A DNA stretch of 64,000 nucleotides from the NCBI GenBank assembly GCA_022013685.1, contig JAKLPV010000092.1, forward strand, positions 1-64,000, written 5' to 3'. The stretch's first letter is position 1. Each line of letters begins with the position of its first letter. The notes beneath the pieces are model-generated. The model had not been told where the DNA came from. It worked only from the letters and a program-made list of their open reading frames with translations, and did no database searches. The position numbers and the translations under genes were made by a program. Positions 24,031 to 33,167 of the stretch are shown piece after piece. Source of the stretch: Anaerolineae bacterium. Lineage in GTDB: Bacteria; Chloroflexota; Anaerolineae; Anaerolineales; Villigracilaceae.

Positions 24031-25818
24031 ATGAGCGACTGGTCTGGACAGTACCTGCTAAATCGCTTTCGGGTGGGGGAGCAGTTGCCCGGCATTAACG
24101 ATGCGTATCGCGCCTGGGATCTGATTCAGAACAAACCTGTCACCTTGCAGCACCTGTCTGCCCCGCCTGAGGATGAGACCCGCCGCGCGCTCGAAGAAAA
24201 AGCCCAACGCCTGGGTAAATACATCCAGGCCGGGCTTTTGCCTTTTTATGGGCTGTTCGAGGTGGGGGCAGACGCTTTCCTGGCCGAGGGGCACGTCGAA
24301 GGCCCGCGCCTGAGCCACTTAAACGGAACCCTTTCCCTGGCTGACGGGTTTTCCGCGCTAAAAATGCTCTCGGCGCAGGTTGCAGCTTTGCATAAGGCCG
24401 GCTGGTCGCACCCGCCGCGCCGCGAAAATGTCAGCCTCGACCGCGAAGGACGCCTGTTCCTGGGCGGCCTGTTCGAGGCCAGTCCGCTGCAATCGCCGCA
24501 GGACGACATCCGCGCGCTGGCTGAACTGTTTTGCGGTCTCGTCGACGAAGACCAATTGCCCGAATTTGCCGCGCGCATTTTGCCGCGCGCGCTCAGGCCC
24601 TCGCCTGAAAGTCATTTTGAGAGCGCGACGGAGTTTTTCCTGACCCTGTGCCTGGCCTGCCGCGTCGAGGCCGAGTCTTTGCCCGGGCATCTTTCTGGAG
24701 CGGACTCAGCCGCAGCCACACTCCTTCGCGAGTGGCATTTCCTGCCCCCGGCGGCCTCCCCGCGACCGGTAACGGTCAGGCCTGCCCCGGCGCGCGAGCG
24801 GGGCAAACCCGCAGCGTGGACGCGGCTGCTCGGGCTGGCCGCCGTTATCGGGTTGCTCGCATCCGCCTGGTGGCTGTTCCCGGCGCCGGAAAATGTCCCG
24901 TTCGTGGAAGCGGCTCCAACTGCGAACACATCCCCAATTTCCCAGCCGATTGCCGCGCCCGTGGAGTTTACCCCGCAGCCTTCGCTGACAGCCCCGATCA
25001 TTGACAGCCTGGGCGGGCGGATCGTTTTCACCTGCACCCGGCGCGAGATCAATCATTTGTGCATGGTTTCACCGCGGGGCAGTGATATTTCGCTGCTGAC
25101 CGCCGAACGCGCCCACGACTACTACCCGATTTTCTCGCCGGATGGCGGCACGGTTTTGTTTTCGTCCAACCGCGGCGGGGTCTTCAATCTGTATCTGCTG
25201 AATTTGCAAAGCAGCATTCTGACCAGTCTGACCGAGGATATGGGTGAGATTTCATCATCGGCTTTTTCGGCGGATGGCAGCCTGATTGCGTTCACGAGCA
25301 GTGTCGAGGGTCAGCCATTCAATTTGTGGCTGATGACGCGCGAGGGGGAAAATGCGCGTCTGTTGTACGATGGCGCGGGCAATATTGCCAGTCCGGCCTG
25401 GTCGCCGAATGGGGACAGCATTGCATTTGTGATGTCGCAGCCTGAAACGCCAGGGATGTATGATGTTTATATTTTGGAACTGGCCAGCGGCCAGGTTTCG
25501 ACGGTGACGAATGGCCGCCTGGTGGGGGCGGGCGGCAGCGTCGATTGGTCACCGGATGGGCGTTTTTTGATCTTTTTTGCCGGGTCGCCGGGGAACAATG
25601 AAATTATCCGCTATGAGATACCAACGGGGGAATTTTTGCAATTGACCAGCGGCGGCAACAATGCCGCGCCGGCCTTTTCGCCGGACGGTGAGTGGATCGT
25701 GTTCAACTCGCAGCGCACGGGCAACGCCGAAATTTATATTATGCGTCCCAACGGCCTGGATGTGCGCCAGTTGACCGATGATCCCGACCCCGATTGGCAG
25801 CCGCGCTGGGGGCGGTGA
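24031..25818 (+). CDS. Pseudokinase / transmembrane / TolB-type beta-propeller protein
   Basis: The 595-residue protein has an N-terminal kinase-like domain (about 1-225). The invariant residues are gone: the strand-3 Lys region reads PVTLQHL, the catalytic HRD loop reads SHPPRRENVSLD, and the DFG position reads LGGLFEA. A single membrane span (about 265-283, LLGLAAVIGLLASAWWLF) leads to an outer Pro/Thr linker. A C-terminal propeller follows, with repeated FSPDGGTVLFSSNRGG-type blades (about 330-590). Active kinases with this layout occur in Chloroflexota; this copy looks like a catalytically dead sensor or scaffold. It begins 4 bases after the PIG-L stop. Confidence 0.78.
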   Translation: MSDWSGQYLLNRFRVGEQLPGINDAYRAWDLIQNKPVTLQHLSAPPEDETRRALEEKAQRLGKYIQAGLLPFYGLFEVGADAFLAEGHVEGPRLSHLNGTLSLADGFSALKMLSAQVAALHKAGWSHPPRRENVSLDREGRLFLGGLFEASPLQSPQDDIRALAELFCGLVDEDQLPEFAARILPRALRPSPESHFESATEFFLTLCLACRVEAESLPGHLSGADSAAATLLREWHFLPPAASPRPVTVRPAPARERGKPAAWTRLLGLAAVIGLLASAWWLFPAPENVPFVEAAPTANTSPISQPIAAPVEFTPQPSLTAPIIDSLGGRIVFTCTRREINHLCMVSPRGSDISLLTAERAHDYYPIFSPDGGTVLFSSNRGGVFNLYLLNLQSSILTSLTEDMGEISSSAFSADGSLIAFTSSVEGQPFNLWLMTREGENARLLYDGAGNIASPAWSPNGDSIAFVMSQPETPGMYDVYILELASGQVSTVTNGRLVGAGGSVDWSPDGRFLIFFAGSPGNNEIIRYEIPTGEFLQLTSGGNNAAPAFSPDGEWIVFNSQRTGNAEIYIMRPNGLDVRQLTDDPDPDWQPRWGR

Positions 25819-25830
25819 TGGATGAATGCT

Positions 25831-26592
25831 TTATGGGCAAGTAAACGAAATACTGATCGCAGACGATTTCCCGGCGCTGTTGAAGGCTTCGACGCTGTAG
25901 GTGAAGCTGCTGCCCGAGGAGGCCGCTGTTACATCAGTGTAAGCGGTGCTGTTGGCAGGCAGTTCGACCAGCGTGCCGCCGTTGCGCAGGAGGCGGTAGC
26001 CGTTTTCGTCGGTGGCAACATCTGTCCAGCCCAGGTTGACGGTCACATCTGTAAAGGAGCAGACGAAGTCGTACGTCAGTCCGCGCGGGGCTGTGGGTGG
26101 TGCGGCGGTGGCAGTCGGCGGCGGAGTCACTTCGGCCAGGGCTTGGGTGCTGCCGCTGGCGGTGGCGAATTCTCCCCAGGCCCAGCAGGTATCGTTTTTC
26201 CCTGGCATTTTGACCACCCAGTAGCCCTGCGGCCCGCGCCCGACAATATCCACGCTTTGGCCGGATTTGAGCACCACCAGCACGTTGTAAGCCTCGCCTG
26301 GCCCGCTGCGGCAGTTGGTATTCTCGTTGATTCTTAGCAATGGCGGCGAATAGGTCGGGGTAACGGTTGGGCTGGTGGTGGCCGTCGCGGTGGGTGGCTG
26401 CGGAGTGGCGCTTGGGCTGGGTGTGGCGGTCTTGAGCAGGGCCTGGGTTACCTGTGCGGCGACGGTGGCGGCGATGCTGGTCTCGTCCGGCCCGGCGGAT
26501 GTCTGCTCTGTTTGGGACTGGGGCAGGTTACAGGCGCTGGCGGCAAGCAGGGTGCTAAAAACCAAAAAACGGAAAATATTGCGAATGTACAT
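25831..26592 (-). CDS. Lipoprotein with SH3-like and fibronectin III-like domains
   Basis: About 253 residues. The start at 26592 has GAGGAGAG ahead; the longer frame is rejected. The signal peptide ends in LAASAC (lipobox), so the mature protein is lipid-anchored outside. A Thr/Pro-rich linker follows, then a bacterial SH3 module (NTNCRSGPGEAYNVLVVLKSGQ, residues in part) and a C-terminal fibronectin-III-like domain (VNLGWTDVATDENGYRLLRNGG, in part). The likely role is surface binding to wall polymers. It converges with the pseudokinase gene, with 12 bases between stops. Confidence 0.8.
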   Translation of the reverse strand: MYIRNIFRFLVFSTLLAASACNLPQSQTEQTSAGPDETSIAATVAAQVTQALLKTATPSPSATPQPPTATATTSPTVTPTYSPPLLRINENTNCRSGPGEAYNVLVVLKSGQSVDIVGRGPQGYWVVKMPGKNDTCWAWGEFATASGSTQALAEVTPPPTATAAPPTAPRGLTYDFVCSFTDVTVNLGWTDVATDENGYRLLRNGGTLVELPANSTAYTDVTAASSGSSFTYSVEAFNSAGKSSAISISFTCP

Positions 26593-26656
26593 TGCGGCTC
26601 TCTCCTCGGCCTTGGCCGGTTCAGTTCGATTCCATGACACACAGTTTTAAAGCAAA

Positions 26657-29332
26657 TCAATCCTGCAGTCGCGGATTCAGAATCCTTTCCAACGCCGAGC
26701 CGAGCAGGGCGAAGGCCAGGCTGGTCATTAACAGCAGGGCAATCGGTTGCAGCACCCAAAATTTCGGCCCGTAGAGCGCACCGCGCGTCAGGCCTTGATA
26801 GATGATCGTGCCCCAGGTGGGATAATCGGATTTGATGTTGAAAATGCCCAGTGTGGCTTCGAGGAAGACGAAGGTTGGGATAAGGGTGATGAGCTGCGGC
26901 ACGATGACCGGAATGATGCGCGGAATCATGTAATCAAGAATGATCCGGCGGTTGCTGGCCCCGTAGGCGCGGGCGGCTTCAATGTAAGGAGCCTGTTTGA
27001 CCTGTAAAAAGGCCGAACGGAAAGTTTTGCTTGGGCTGCCAAAAATATTCAGGGCAATAATGATCGCCAGCACCACCCAGATGTTCAAACCAAAGAGCGA
27101 GTAGGCCAGCACGCCAATGGCCAGCACGGGCAGGACCATGTTGGCTTCGGTCAGGCGCTGGAGCAGGCTATCGACCCAGCCGCCGTACCAGGCGCTGGCC
27201 GCCGCCAGGAACATCGAGAGCAGGGTGGTGACGGTCGCGCCAAACAAACCGAAGGCCAGCGCGAAGGGCATGCCCCACAGGAGCGGCACGAGCAGGTCGC
27301 GGCGAAAATAGTCGCTGCCCGCTGCGCCGTAGACTTGCCCGAGCATGACAAGCTCGGCATTCAGGTCAGGGGCAGGCTCGTTGAAAAAGAGCGCATCGAG
27401 TTGCAGGGTGTATGTCCCTTTTTGGACCGTGGCAGTCTGACCGTCCGGCGCGGCGAACAGGGTGTAGTGCAGCGGCGTTGGCAGTACATTGCCAAAATTG
27501 AACCAGGTTTTCCAATCAGGGTTTTGCCCGATCAATCGCCGGGCAGGGATGCCATCCAGGAAGTTATAGCGCACATTTTTTGACGCCAGGTTGACGCCTT
27601 TCAGGGTAATGCTGCGCCCGTCGGGAGTTGTCCAAAGCAGTGAGAGATAGGGTTGTTTTTCGGTGTATTCTGGCAGCAGGTAAAGGTAAATTTCGGAGGG
27701 GAAATCTGCGTAGTTGAAATCGAAAGTAAAGGTCAGGCTGACTTCGTCCATGTTTTCAGAAACCTGACGGGATTCTTTTTGTATAGGGTCATTGAGTTTG
27801 AGGGTCGAGAGATATTTGTCTTCACGCAGCCAGTTGACCCAGGAGGGTTGGGCGAGTTGCGGCACTTCGGGCCTGCCGGTGAGTGTGCCGCTGCGCCATT
27901 CGCGTCCGATGGTTGCATACGGAAAGCCGATGATCGCGTAGAGCGACCCGGCAACCAGCAAACAGAGCAAGAAAAAGCCGACCATGGCCGAGGGGTAGCG
28001 GCGAATCTCCGTTAATGCCCGGCGTGCAGACAGCGAGGCGTTGCGCATCCTGGCGCGCAGCCCTTCCAGCATGGCGGGAACGTGTATGGCGGGAGCAGGC
28101 GCAGGGTGAGACGCAACCATGTGAGGGCTGGCTGGCGGGCGCAGCCAGAATTTCCACCATCCAGCCCGGCGCCGGCGGCGCAAATCACTGATCTGTTCTG
28201 TTTCGAGATGCACGCGCGGGTCGACCAACACATAGACAACGTCGAGTAAAAAGACGACCCCGCCGAGCAGGTAGGCAAACATGACCACCACGCCGATGGC
28301 CAGCAGGATCTCGCCGGGGTACATACTTTCGCCCCAGAAGTTGGGCAGGGCGCGCTCGACATATAACCAGCCAATGCCGGGCCATTTGAAAATCACTTCC
28401 AGCGCCATGGTCATTTGCCAGAAGCCGACCAGGGTCATGGTGAAACTGGTGATGACGTAGGGCAGGGCGGGTTTGAGAATATAGAGTTGTTCGAGTCTGC
28501 GGTGGCTTAGGCCTTGAGCCTTGCCCAGGTCGACATAGTCTTCCTGGGAGTAAAGCACGAAAAAAGTGCGCCAGGTGCCGACGAGCTGAAAAAACAGGCT
28601 GATGAAGATGGCGCTGACCGGCAGAATCATGCGTCGGGCGACAATCAGGATATAACCATACTGATTTTCGGGCGGCAGTTTGTCAAACATGCCGCCGGTG
28701 GGCAGCCAGCCCAGTTCGACGGCAAAAATAGCGATCAGCACTACGCCGATGGCCCAACTCGGTATGGACGAGAGCGGCGAAAGCATGGCGATGATACGAT
28801 CTGTTTTGCCGCCGTAATTGCGCGCCAGGTAGAGCGAGAGCGGAATGCCAAAGAGAAATACTAGAAAATTGGCCGCTGCGGCCAACAAGAGGGTATTGGG
28901 GAAGTAGCTGATGATGATGTCGCGCACTTCGGTGGTGTTGCGCGCCTGTCCATGCATGACCATGGTTTCTGAAAGCACCAGGCGGCCCCAATCGAAGCGC
29001 AGGGCATTCCATGACCAGCGCAGGTGACGGGGCCAAAAGGGCAGGTTGAGTCCGCTTTCTTCGATCAGCTCCTGCCGGGCAGCGTCGGTTTTTTCTGCGC
29101 GTTCTTCCGGGGACAGGTTGGCAAGCGATGAACGAAATTCGTTGGAACGCAGGTAACGATCGACCTGTTTGTTGACGCTGATTTCCATCTGTCCGCTGCG
29201 ATTGGCGATGACAACAGTAAAAAATACGCCGGCCAGGATTGTCAGAAAAATCAGGATGGCTTTGAAGAACAGATACTTTCCGGCGCGGCGCACGGTGGGA
29301 TTGATGATTTTGGTGATGAAACTGTTTTGCAT
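26657..29332 (-). CDS. Fused DppB-DppC-type ABC transporter permease
   Basis: About 891 residues joining two permease proteins of the oligopeptide/nickel class. The first half (about 1-370) is DppB-like, with its long loop after the first span and the EAA-type loop (DLGKAQGLSHRRLEQLYILK). The second half (about 430-890) is DppC-like with a large extracytoplasmic insert, and the EAA loop AARAYGASNRRIILDYMIPR. The two halves are normally separate genes. No solute-binding protein or ATPase gene is adjacent. The ATG at 29332 has AAGGA 9 bases upstream; a TTG upstream is less likely. Confidence 0.82.
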   Translation of the reverse strand: MQNSFITKIINPTVRRAGKYLFFKAILIFLTILAGVFFTVVIANRSGQMEISVNKQVDRYLRSNEFRSSLANLSPEERAEKTDAARQELIEESGLNLPFWPRHLRWSWNALRFDWGRLVLSETMVMHGQARNTTEVRDIIISYFPNTLLLAAAANFLVFLFGIPLSLYLARNYGGKTDRIIAMLSPLSSIPSWAIGVVLIAIFAVELGWLPTGGMFDKLPPENQYGYILIVARRMILPVSAIFISLFFQLVGTWRTFFVLYSQEDYVDLGKAQGLSHRRLEQLYILKPALPYVITSFTMTLVGFWQMTMALEVIFKWPGIGWLYVERALPNFWGESMYPGEILLAIGVVVMFAYLLGGVVFLLDVVYVLVDPRVHLETEQISDLRRRRRAGWWKFWLRPPASPHMVASHPAPAPAIHVPAMLEGLRARMRNASLSARRALTEIRRYPSAMVGFFLLCLLVAGSLYAIIGFPYATIGREWRSGTLTGRPEVPQLAQPSWVNWLREDKYLSTLKLNDPIQKESRQVSENMDEVSLTFTFDFNYADFPSEIYLYLLPEYTEKQPYLSLLWTTPDGRSITLKGVNLASKNVRYNFLDGIPARRLIGQNPDWKTWFNFGNVLPTPLHYTLFAAPDGQTATVQKGTYTLQLDALFFNEPAPDLNAELVMLGQVYGAAGSDYFRRDLLVPLLWGMPFALAFGLFGATVTTLLSMFLAAASAWYGGWVDSLLQRLTEANMVLPVLAIGVLAYSLFGLNIWVVLAIIIALNIFGSPSKTFRSAFLQVKQAPYIEAARAYGASNRRIILDYMIPRIIPVIVPQLITLIPTFVFLEATLGIFNIKSDYPTWGTIIYQGLTRGALYGPKFWVLQPIALLLMTSLAFALLGSALERILNPRLQD

Positions 29333-29412
29333 AAGGTTGTCCTTGTGCAAATTATAACTGTTCCTGCCGGTACTTTGGACGGGAGCAACGGTCTCGCGTT
29401 TTCGGGTTGAGT

Positions 29413-30681
29413 TTACTCAGTCGGGATAATATCTGGCGCAGGTTTTGAGCGCCCAATCAGCCAGACCAGCCCGGCCCCGACCACGAATAAGCCCATATTA
29501 AGCGCGAACGGCAGACTGCGGTCGATGGCAGAAAGCTGACCGGCAATCCACCCAAAGGGCGAGATCAGGATAATCAAAGCAACATAGACCATTGCGCTGA
29601 CCCGCGCCCGCTCGGCCGATTCGAGCGATAACGCCAGCATCGATTCGGTCATCGGGCTGACCAGGGCTGCGGCGACTCCTTCAAGCACGACGCTGGCCAC
29701 CAGCAGCGGGATGGCGCGGGGTGCCATGACGACCAGCAAGGCCTGGCTGACGAAAAAGGCTCCGAACCCAGCCCAAAGCGGCAGACGGAAGCGGCGCGGA
29801 TTGGTCAGGCGCGGGCCGAGCAAAAAGAAACAGATTGTCATGATGATCGAGCGCAGGGCCACATAGATTGAGATTTCCGAGTTGGAAAAACCCAGCTTGG
29901 TGGTGAACAAGACACCCCAAAAACTTCCGCTGACCGTGGCGTAAATATTGGTGATGACCATCAGCGAGAGCGCCGCCAGCAGGGGCCGCGAGCGCCAGAT
30001 CTGGAAGAAAACGCTGCGATATTCGCCCAGCAGGCTGAGGATCGAGTGCTGACGGGTCTCTTCCATGCGCTGCTTGCCGCGGGCGGTCTCATGCGAATAG
30101 AGATACAAAACCAGGGATTTTGCGGCCAGCATCAGAAAGCCGAAGACAAATATCCCGCGCACGGCCGGGATCAGGCCGAAGCGCTCGACGAACCAGCCGC
30201 CCAGCGGGGCGAAAAAGGCCGAGCAGACGGCGAAGATCATGATCCAGGTCCAGATGTGCACCAGGTGGCGCTCCTCGGCATCCTCGACCAGCAGGCAGGT
30301 CCAGGCGGTGTGCGAGATCCGCCAGAGACTGTTCATCACTGCTGCGGCGATGAAAAAGCGCAAGTCTTGGGCGACCGCCCAGATCAGGCAGGGAATCGCC
30401 CAGCATACCATATCGGTGATGAACAGGGTCAGTCGACGGCCATACTTGTCGACGATTGCGCCGCTCAGCAGGGCCGAGAAAACCTGCAACACCAGCCCCA
30501 GGCTGGCGATCGTTCCGATTTGCTGGTCGGTGACACCCAGGGCCAGCATGTAGACCGAGAAAAAAGGCGAGAACAGGTTGTAGGGGATGCCAAACATCAC
30601 CTCGGTCCAAACGGCGGCGCGCGGATTGCCTCTCAGCTCACGCAGGGTTTGAATGAGGGGGTGCTTTAAGACAAGGGCCAT
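29413..30681 (-). CDS. Major facilitator superfamily transporter
   Basis: The 422-residue protein has about 12 hydrophobic spans with the MFS loop-2 signature (GAIVDKYGRRLTLF) and a paired N- and C-half topology, separated by a basic central loop (HETARGKQRMEETRQH). The substrate is unknown; drug or metabolite efflux is usual for this type. GGAGAAAG precedes the ATG. A small hairpin with a T-run lies just before that ribosome-binding site (30694-30718). Confidence 0.85.
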   Translation of the reverse strand: MALVLKHPLIQTLRELRGNPRAAVWTEVMFGIPYNLFSPFFSVYMLALGVTDQQIGTIASLGLVLQVFSALLSGAIVDKYGRRLTLFITDMVCWAIPCLIWAVAQDLRFFIAAAVMNSLWRISHTAWTCLLVEDAEERHLVHIWTWIMIFAVCSAFFAPLGGWFVERFGLIPAVRGIFVFGFLMLAAKSLVLYLYSHETARGKQRMEETRQHSILSLLGEYRSVFFQIWRSRPLLAALSLMVITNIYATVSGSFWGVLFTTKLGFSNSEISIYVALRSIIMTICFFLLGPRLTNPRRFRLPLWAGFGAFFVSQALLVVMAPRAIPLLVASVVLEGVAAALVSPMTESMLALSLESAERARVSAMVYVALIILISPFGWIAGQLSAIDRSLPFALNMGLFVVGAGLVWLIGRSKPAPDIIPTE

Positions 30682-30693
30682 GATTCTTTCTCC

Positions 30694-30718
30694 AAAAAGA
30701 CGGGATTCCCCCGTTTTT
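30694..30718 (-). terminator. Small hairpin before the MFS start
   Basis: ACGGG pairs with CCCGT, followed on the minus strand by CTTTTT and then the GGAGAAAG ribosome-binding site. It could end an upstream transcript or attenuate the MFS gene. The stem is short (5 bp plus A/T extension). Confidence 0.35.
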
Positions 30719-30866
30719 TCTGTTCGCGCTCAAAATGGACCGGCACCCGCCGGCCCCAATAAAACGTCTCACTATATCCCAGATTTGGGTTTCAATCAAC
30801 ATAAAAACAAGGTTTTCTCGCTGAGCGCAGGCTGTAGGCTGCTGTCGAAGCACCCATTGACCGAAA

Positions 30867-30902
30867 TGCCCTTCGACTGCGCTATCGCTCCGCTCAGGGC
30901 GT
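30867..30902. repeat. CTTCGAC/CTCAGGGC-type palindromic repeat, copy 3
   Basis: ATGCCCTTCGACTGCG and CGCTCAGGGCGTA are interrupted inverted arms. The 30682-30969 gap holds this repeat and two hairpins, with no gene. Confidence 0.65.
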
Positions 30903-30913
30903 ATTTATCCAAA

Positions 30914-30946
30914 TAAAAACAGGAGATACGCAAAGGCGTCTCCTGT
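30914..30946 (-). terminator. Terminator of the glycosylase gene
   Basis: On the minus strand ACAGGAGA pairs with TCTCCTGT, with CGC/GCG inside, and a T-run (TTTTTATTT) follows. It starts 24 bases after the stop codon. Confidence 0.8.
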
Positions 30947-30969
30947 CAACTTAACTCCTGGTGCGGGGC

Positions 30970-31800
30970 TTACTGCTGGCAGTTGGGGCAGAAATAGCAG
31001 GCTCCACCCAAGTACTGCATCTTTTGGACGGTTGCGCCGCACTCCGGGCAGGGTTTGCCGGCAGCGGCGCTGTCCATGCTGCGGACATACCCGCCTGGCT
31101 GGCCGAACAGGTCGCTTTCATCGTTGCGCCCGCCGCCCGCGATGATCTCTCCCACCACATCCACAATCGCATTGTACAGGTCGCGACGCTGGCCGGGACT
31201 GAACTCTGCCAGGGCGCGGCGCGGCCCGATCCTGGCGCGGAAGAGAATGTCCTGGGCGCTGGAATTTCCCAGGCCGGGAATGGTTTGCTCCTGGGTCAAC
31301 AGACTTTTAGCGCTGCGTTTTTGGCCCTGGAGCAGTTCGTCGATCAGGTGGTTGAAATAGTCGAAAGTGAAGGCCGGGTCTAAGGGTGTGGGCAGCATCC
31401 CTTTGATGTACTGGCGTTCCTGCTCCATCCCGGCCTCGTACAGTTCCATCGCGCCCCACATTTGGGTGGTGGCCGAGAGCGCCGAGCCGTCCTCGAAGTG
31501 GATCAGCAGGTGATATTTAACAGGCAGCGGGCTGCCCGCCGGGTGGAAAAGAATCTTGCCGCCGCACTCGCCAAACAGGAGCACATAACCCGGCTCGAGC
31601 TGGATCGACAGCCAGCGTCCCTGGGCGCGCGCCAGGCCGACCGTTTTTCCTTGCGTTAGCTCGGCAAATTCCTCGTGGGTGCGGTTGTACCAGACGAATT
31701 TATGGGGTGAATTGCCCAACTCTCCCGCGCGGATGGTTTTGCCGGTCAGTGTGGCGTTAATCTGCCTTGCCAGAACGGTATATTCCGATATTTCGAACAT
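30970..31800 (-). CDS. Fpg/Nei-family DNA glycosylase with non-proline N-terminus
   Basis: About 276 residues from the start at 31800 (the longer frame has no better ribosome-binding site). It has an H2TH region (QEQTIPGLGNSSAQDILFRA) and a C-terminal zinc finger (CPECG...CYFCPNCQ). The family normally begins MPE, with Pro2 as the Schiff-base nucleophile and Glu3 as acid; here it begins MFEISEY, so Glu3 is kept but Pro2 is Phe. Related enzymes with MIE-type starts exist, so activity may differ rather than be lost. A toroid-fold protein gene lies just upstream on the same strand. Confidence 0.8.
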   Translation of the reverse strand: MFEISEYTVLARQINATLTGKTIRAGELGNSPHKFVWYNRTHEEFAELTQGKTVGLARAQGRWLSIQLEPGYVLLFGECGGKILFHPAGSPLPVKYHLLIHFEDGSALSATTQMWGAMELYEAGMEQERQYIKGMLPTPLDPAFTFDYFNHLIDELLQGQKRSAKSLLTQEQTIPGLGNSSAQDILFRARIGPRRALAEFSPGQRRDLYNAIVDVVGEIIAGGGRNDESDLFGQPGGYVRSMDSAAAGKPCPECGATVQKMQYLGGACYFCPNCQQ

Positions 31801-31843
31801 GCTTGCCTCCAGAGCGTAAAGGGTGATTGTCACCCGGCGTAAT

Positions 31844-32815
31844 TTAGAGAATATCAACCCGCTGGAGTATCCTCCAGGCCAGCAAGGTCAGCCAGCGCGA
31901 GGGGACTTTCTTTTGCCCGAACTCCCAATCCTTCCAGGCCATCCAGACCGATTCGGGCGTGAAACGACCTTCGTCGTCCGCTTTGGATTTGAGAATTGCC
32001 GCCATTTCGCGCAGGCGCCGATCGCCCTTCAGCCAGGAGAACTGGCTGAGGACATCCAGCACATGCACCAAGTCGTACCAGACCAGCGGGACTTTTAATT
32101 TGCGGAAATCGGTGCCCATGTAAAAAATATAGGGGTGCTGCTCCTGGCTGTTGTCCCATAGAGTCAGCAGGGTTTCCGCTCCCGCCCGGGCGGCGGGGCC
32201 GTCGCGCTCGGCCGGGATTTGCCCGAGCAGTTTGAGCATGATCAGGTTGGCGTACGGGCAGGGGTTGCCCTTGCGTCCCGGCCCGCGGAATTTCCCCAGT
32301 TCTTTGGAGACCGCGCATGGCCAGCCGTTTTCGCGGACGAGACCGGTCAGCGCCGCGGCCGCTTTCTCGACCCGCGCATCTTCCCGCAAACCGAATCTGG
32401 TCAGCGCGTAAACCAGTAGGGGCGAGTCACACAAGGCCCAGCCCCAGGTATCCTGTCCGCTGCCGCCAAAATGGGTTGGGACGTTGATCGTCACCTGGAA
32501 AGGCCCTTCTTCGGACTGCTGGGCGATGATATTGTCGACTACGGATTGAATCCCCGGATCGTCTGCTGTCAACCCCAGGTCGGCGACGAAGGTCAGTTTG
32601 TGGAGCGCTTGACCGGCGCTTTTGTGACTGGAAAGGACCGCCCACGGCCACTGGTTCAGCTCTGTAATCACATGCTGCAATTTAGGGTCGGCCAGCATTT
32701 TGTCGCGGGCCGCCAGCACGCCTGGGGATTGTTCCGTCTCAGCCAGTAGATCGAGGCGTGTGCGGTAGGCAACCCAGGGTTCACCTGCCAAAAGCCAATC
32801 AATGGGTGGTTCCAT
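31844..32815 (-). CDS. Prenyltransferase/squalene-cyclase-like alpha-alpha toroid protein
   Basis: The 323-residue protein contains repeated helical hairpins with QW- or GGxG-like turns (GGSGQDTWGWALCDSPLLVY, in part; RENGWPCAVSKELGKFRGPG). This suits the terpenoid cyclase/protein prenyltransferase toroid fold. No complete DxDD cyclase motif was seen, so catalysis is doubtful. The ribosome-binding site GGAGGC precedes the ATG by 6 bases, and an extended -10 promoter lies 31 bases upstream. The glycosylase gene follows 43 bases later. Confidence 0.55.
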   Translation of the reverse strand: MEPPIDWLLAGEPWVAYRTRLDLLAETEQSPGVLAARDKMLADPKLQHVITELNQWPWAVLSSHKSAGQALHKLTFVADLGLTADDPGIQSVVDNIIAQQSEEGPFQVTINVPTHFGGSGQDTWGWALCDSPLLVYALTRFGLREDARVEKAAAALTGLVRENGWPCAVSKELGKFRGPGRKGNPCPYANLIMLKLLGQIPAERDGPAARAGAETLLTLWDNSQEQHPYIFYMGTDFRKLKVPLVWYDLVHVLDVLSQFSWLKGDRRLREMAAILKSKADDEGRFTPESVWMAWKDWEFGQKKVPSRWLTLLAWRILQRVDIL

Positions 32816-32845
32816 ATCAGCCTCCGTTCCAAAAAACGCTTGTTA

Positions 32846-32854
32846 ATTATATCA
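32846..32854 (-). promoter_or_regulatory. Extended -10 promoter for the toroid-protein operon
   Basis: On the minus strand the sequence TGATATAAT (TGn plus a perfect TATAAT) lies 31-39 bases before the ATG at 32815. No convincing -35 hexamer is visible, as expected for extended -10 promoters. Confidence 0.6.
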
Positions 32855-32892
32855 CAAACTTAGAACACTTGTTTTGTTTTCTTTGTGACTTT

Positions 32893-33001
32893 CTGATATT
32901 TGGCGTAAAGAAGGCCGCATTTTTGGGTATGAGCGCGTGCGCGCTCATACCCAAAAATGCGGAGGCCTATCACGGGAACTCCTAAAGAGCCTTCTTTGTG
33001 A
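32893..33001. repeat. Long palindromic element, copy A
   Basis: Begins CTGATATTT and contains a perfect 48-base palindrome (32915-32962, arms of 23, loop TG). Outer sequences TAAAGAAGG and GCCTTCTTT also pair. The same outer sequence, without the long inner palindrome, is at 51098-51180 in the opposite direction. The 32816-33167 gap holds this, a second repeat and a promoter. Confidence 0.7.
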
Positions 33002-33027
33002 AATTTGGGTTAACACTCTGAATATTG

Positions 33028-33116
33028 TCATTTCGAACCGCGTAGCGGTGAGAAATCTTTCCCAATGTGTGCAAGATTTCTCAGTCGCCGCTGCGCGGCT
33101 TCTTCGAAATGACAAA
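33028..33116. repeat. GTCATTTCGAA-type inverted repeat
   Basis: Outer arms GTCATTTCGAA and TTCGAAATGAC, with CCGCG...CGG and GAGAAATCTT/AAGATTTCTC pairs inside, make a hairpin of almost 90 bases. This type is widespread in bacterial genomes. It lies before the HAD gene. Confidence 0.75.
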
Positions 33117-33167
33117 TTGATAGGTAAATAACGCCAAAACATACAGCTGAATAGTTACAATAAGCCC

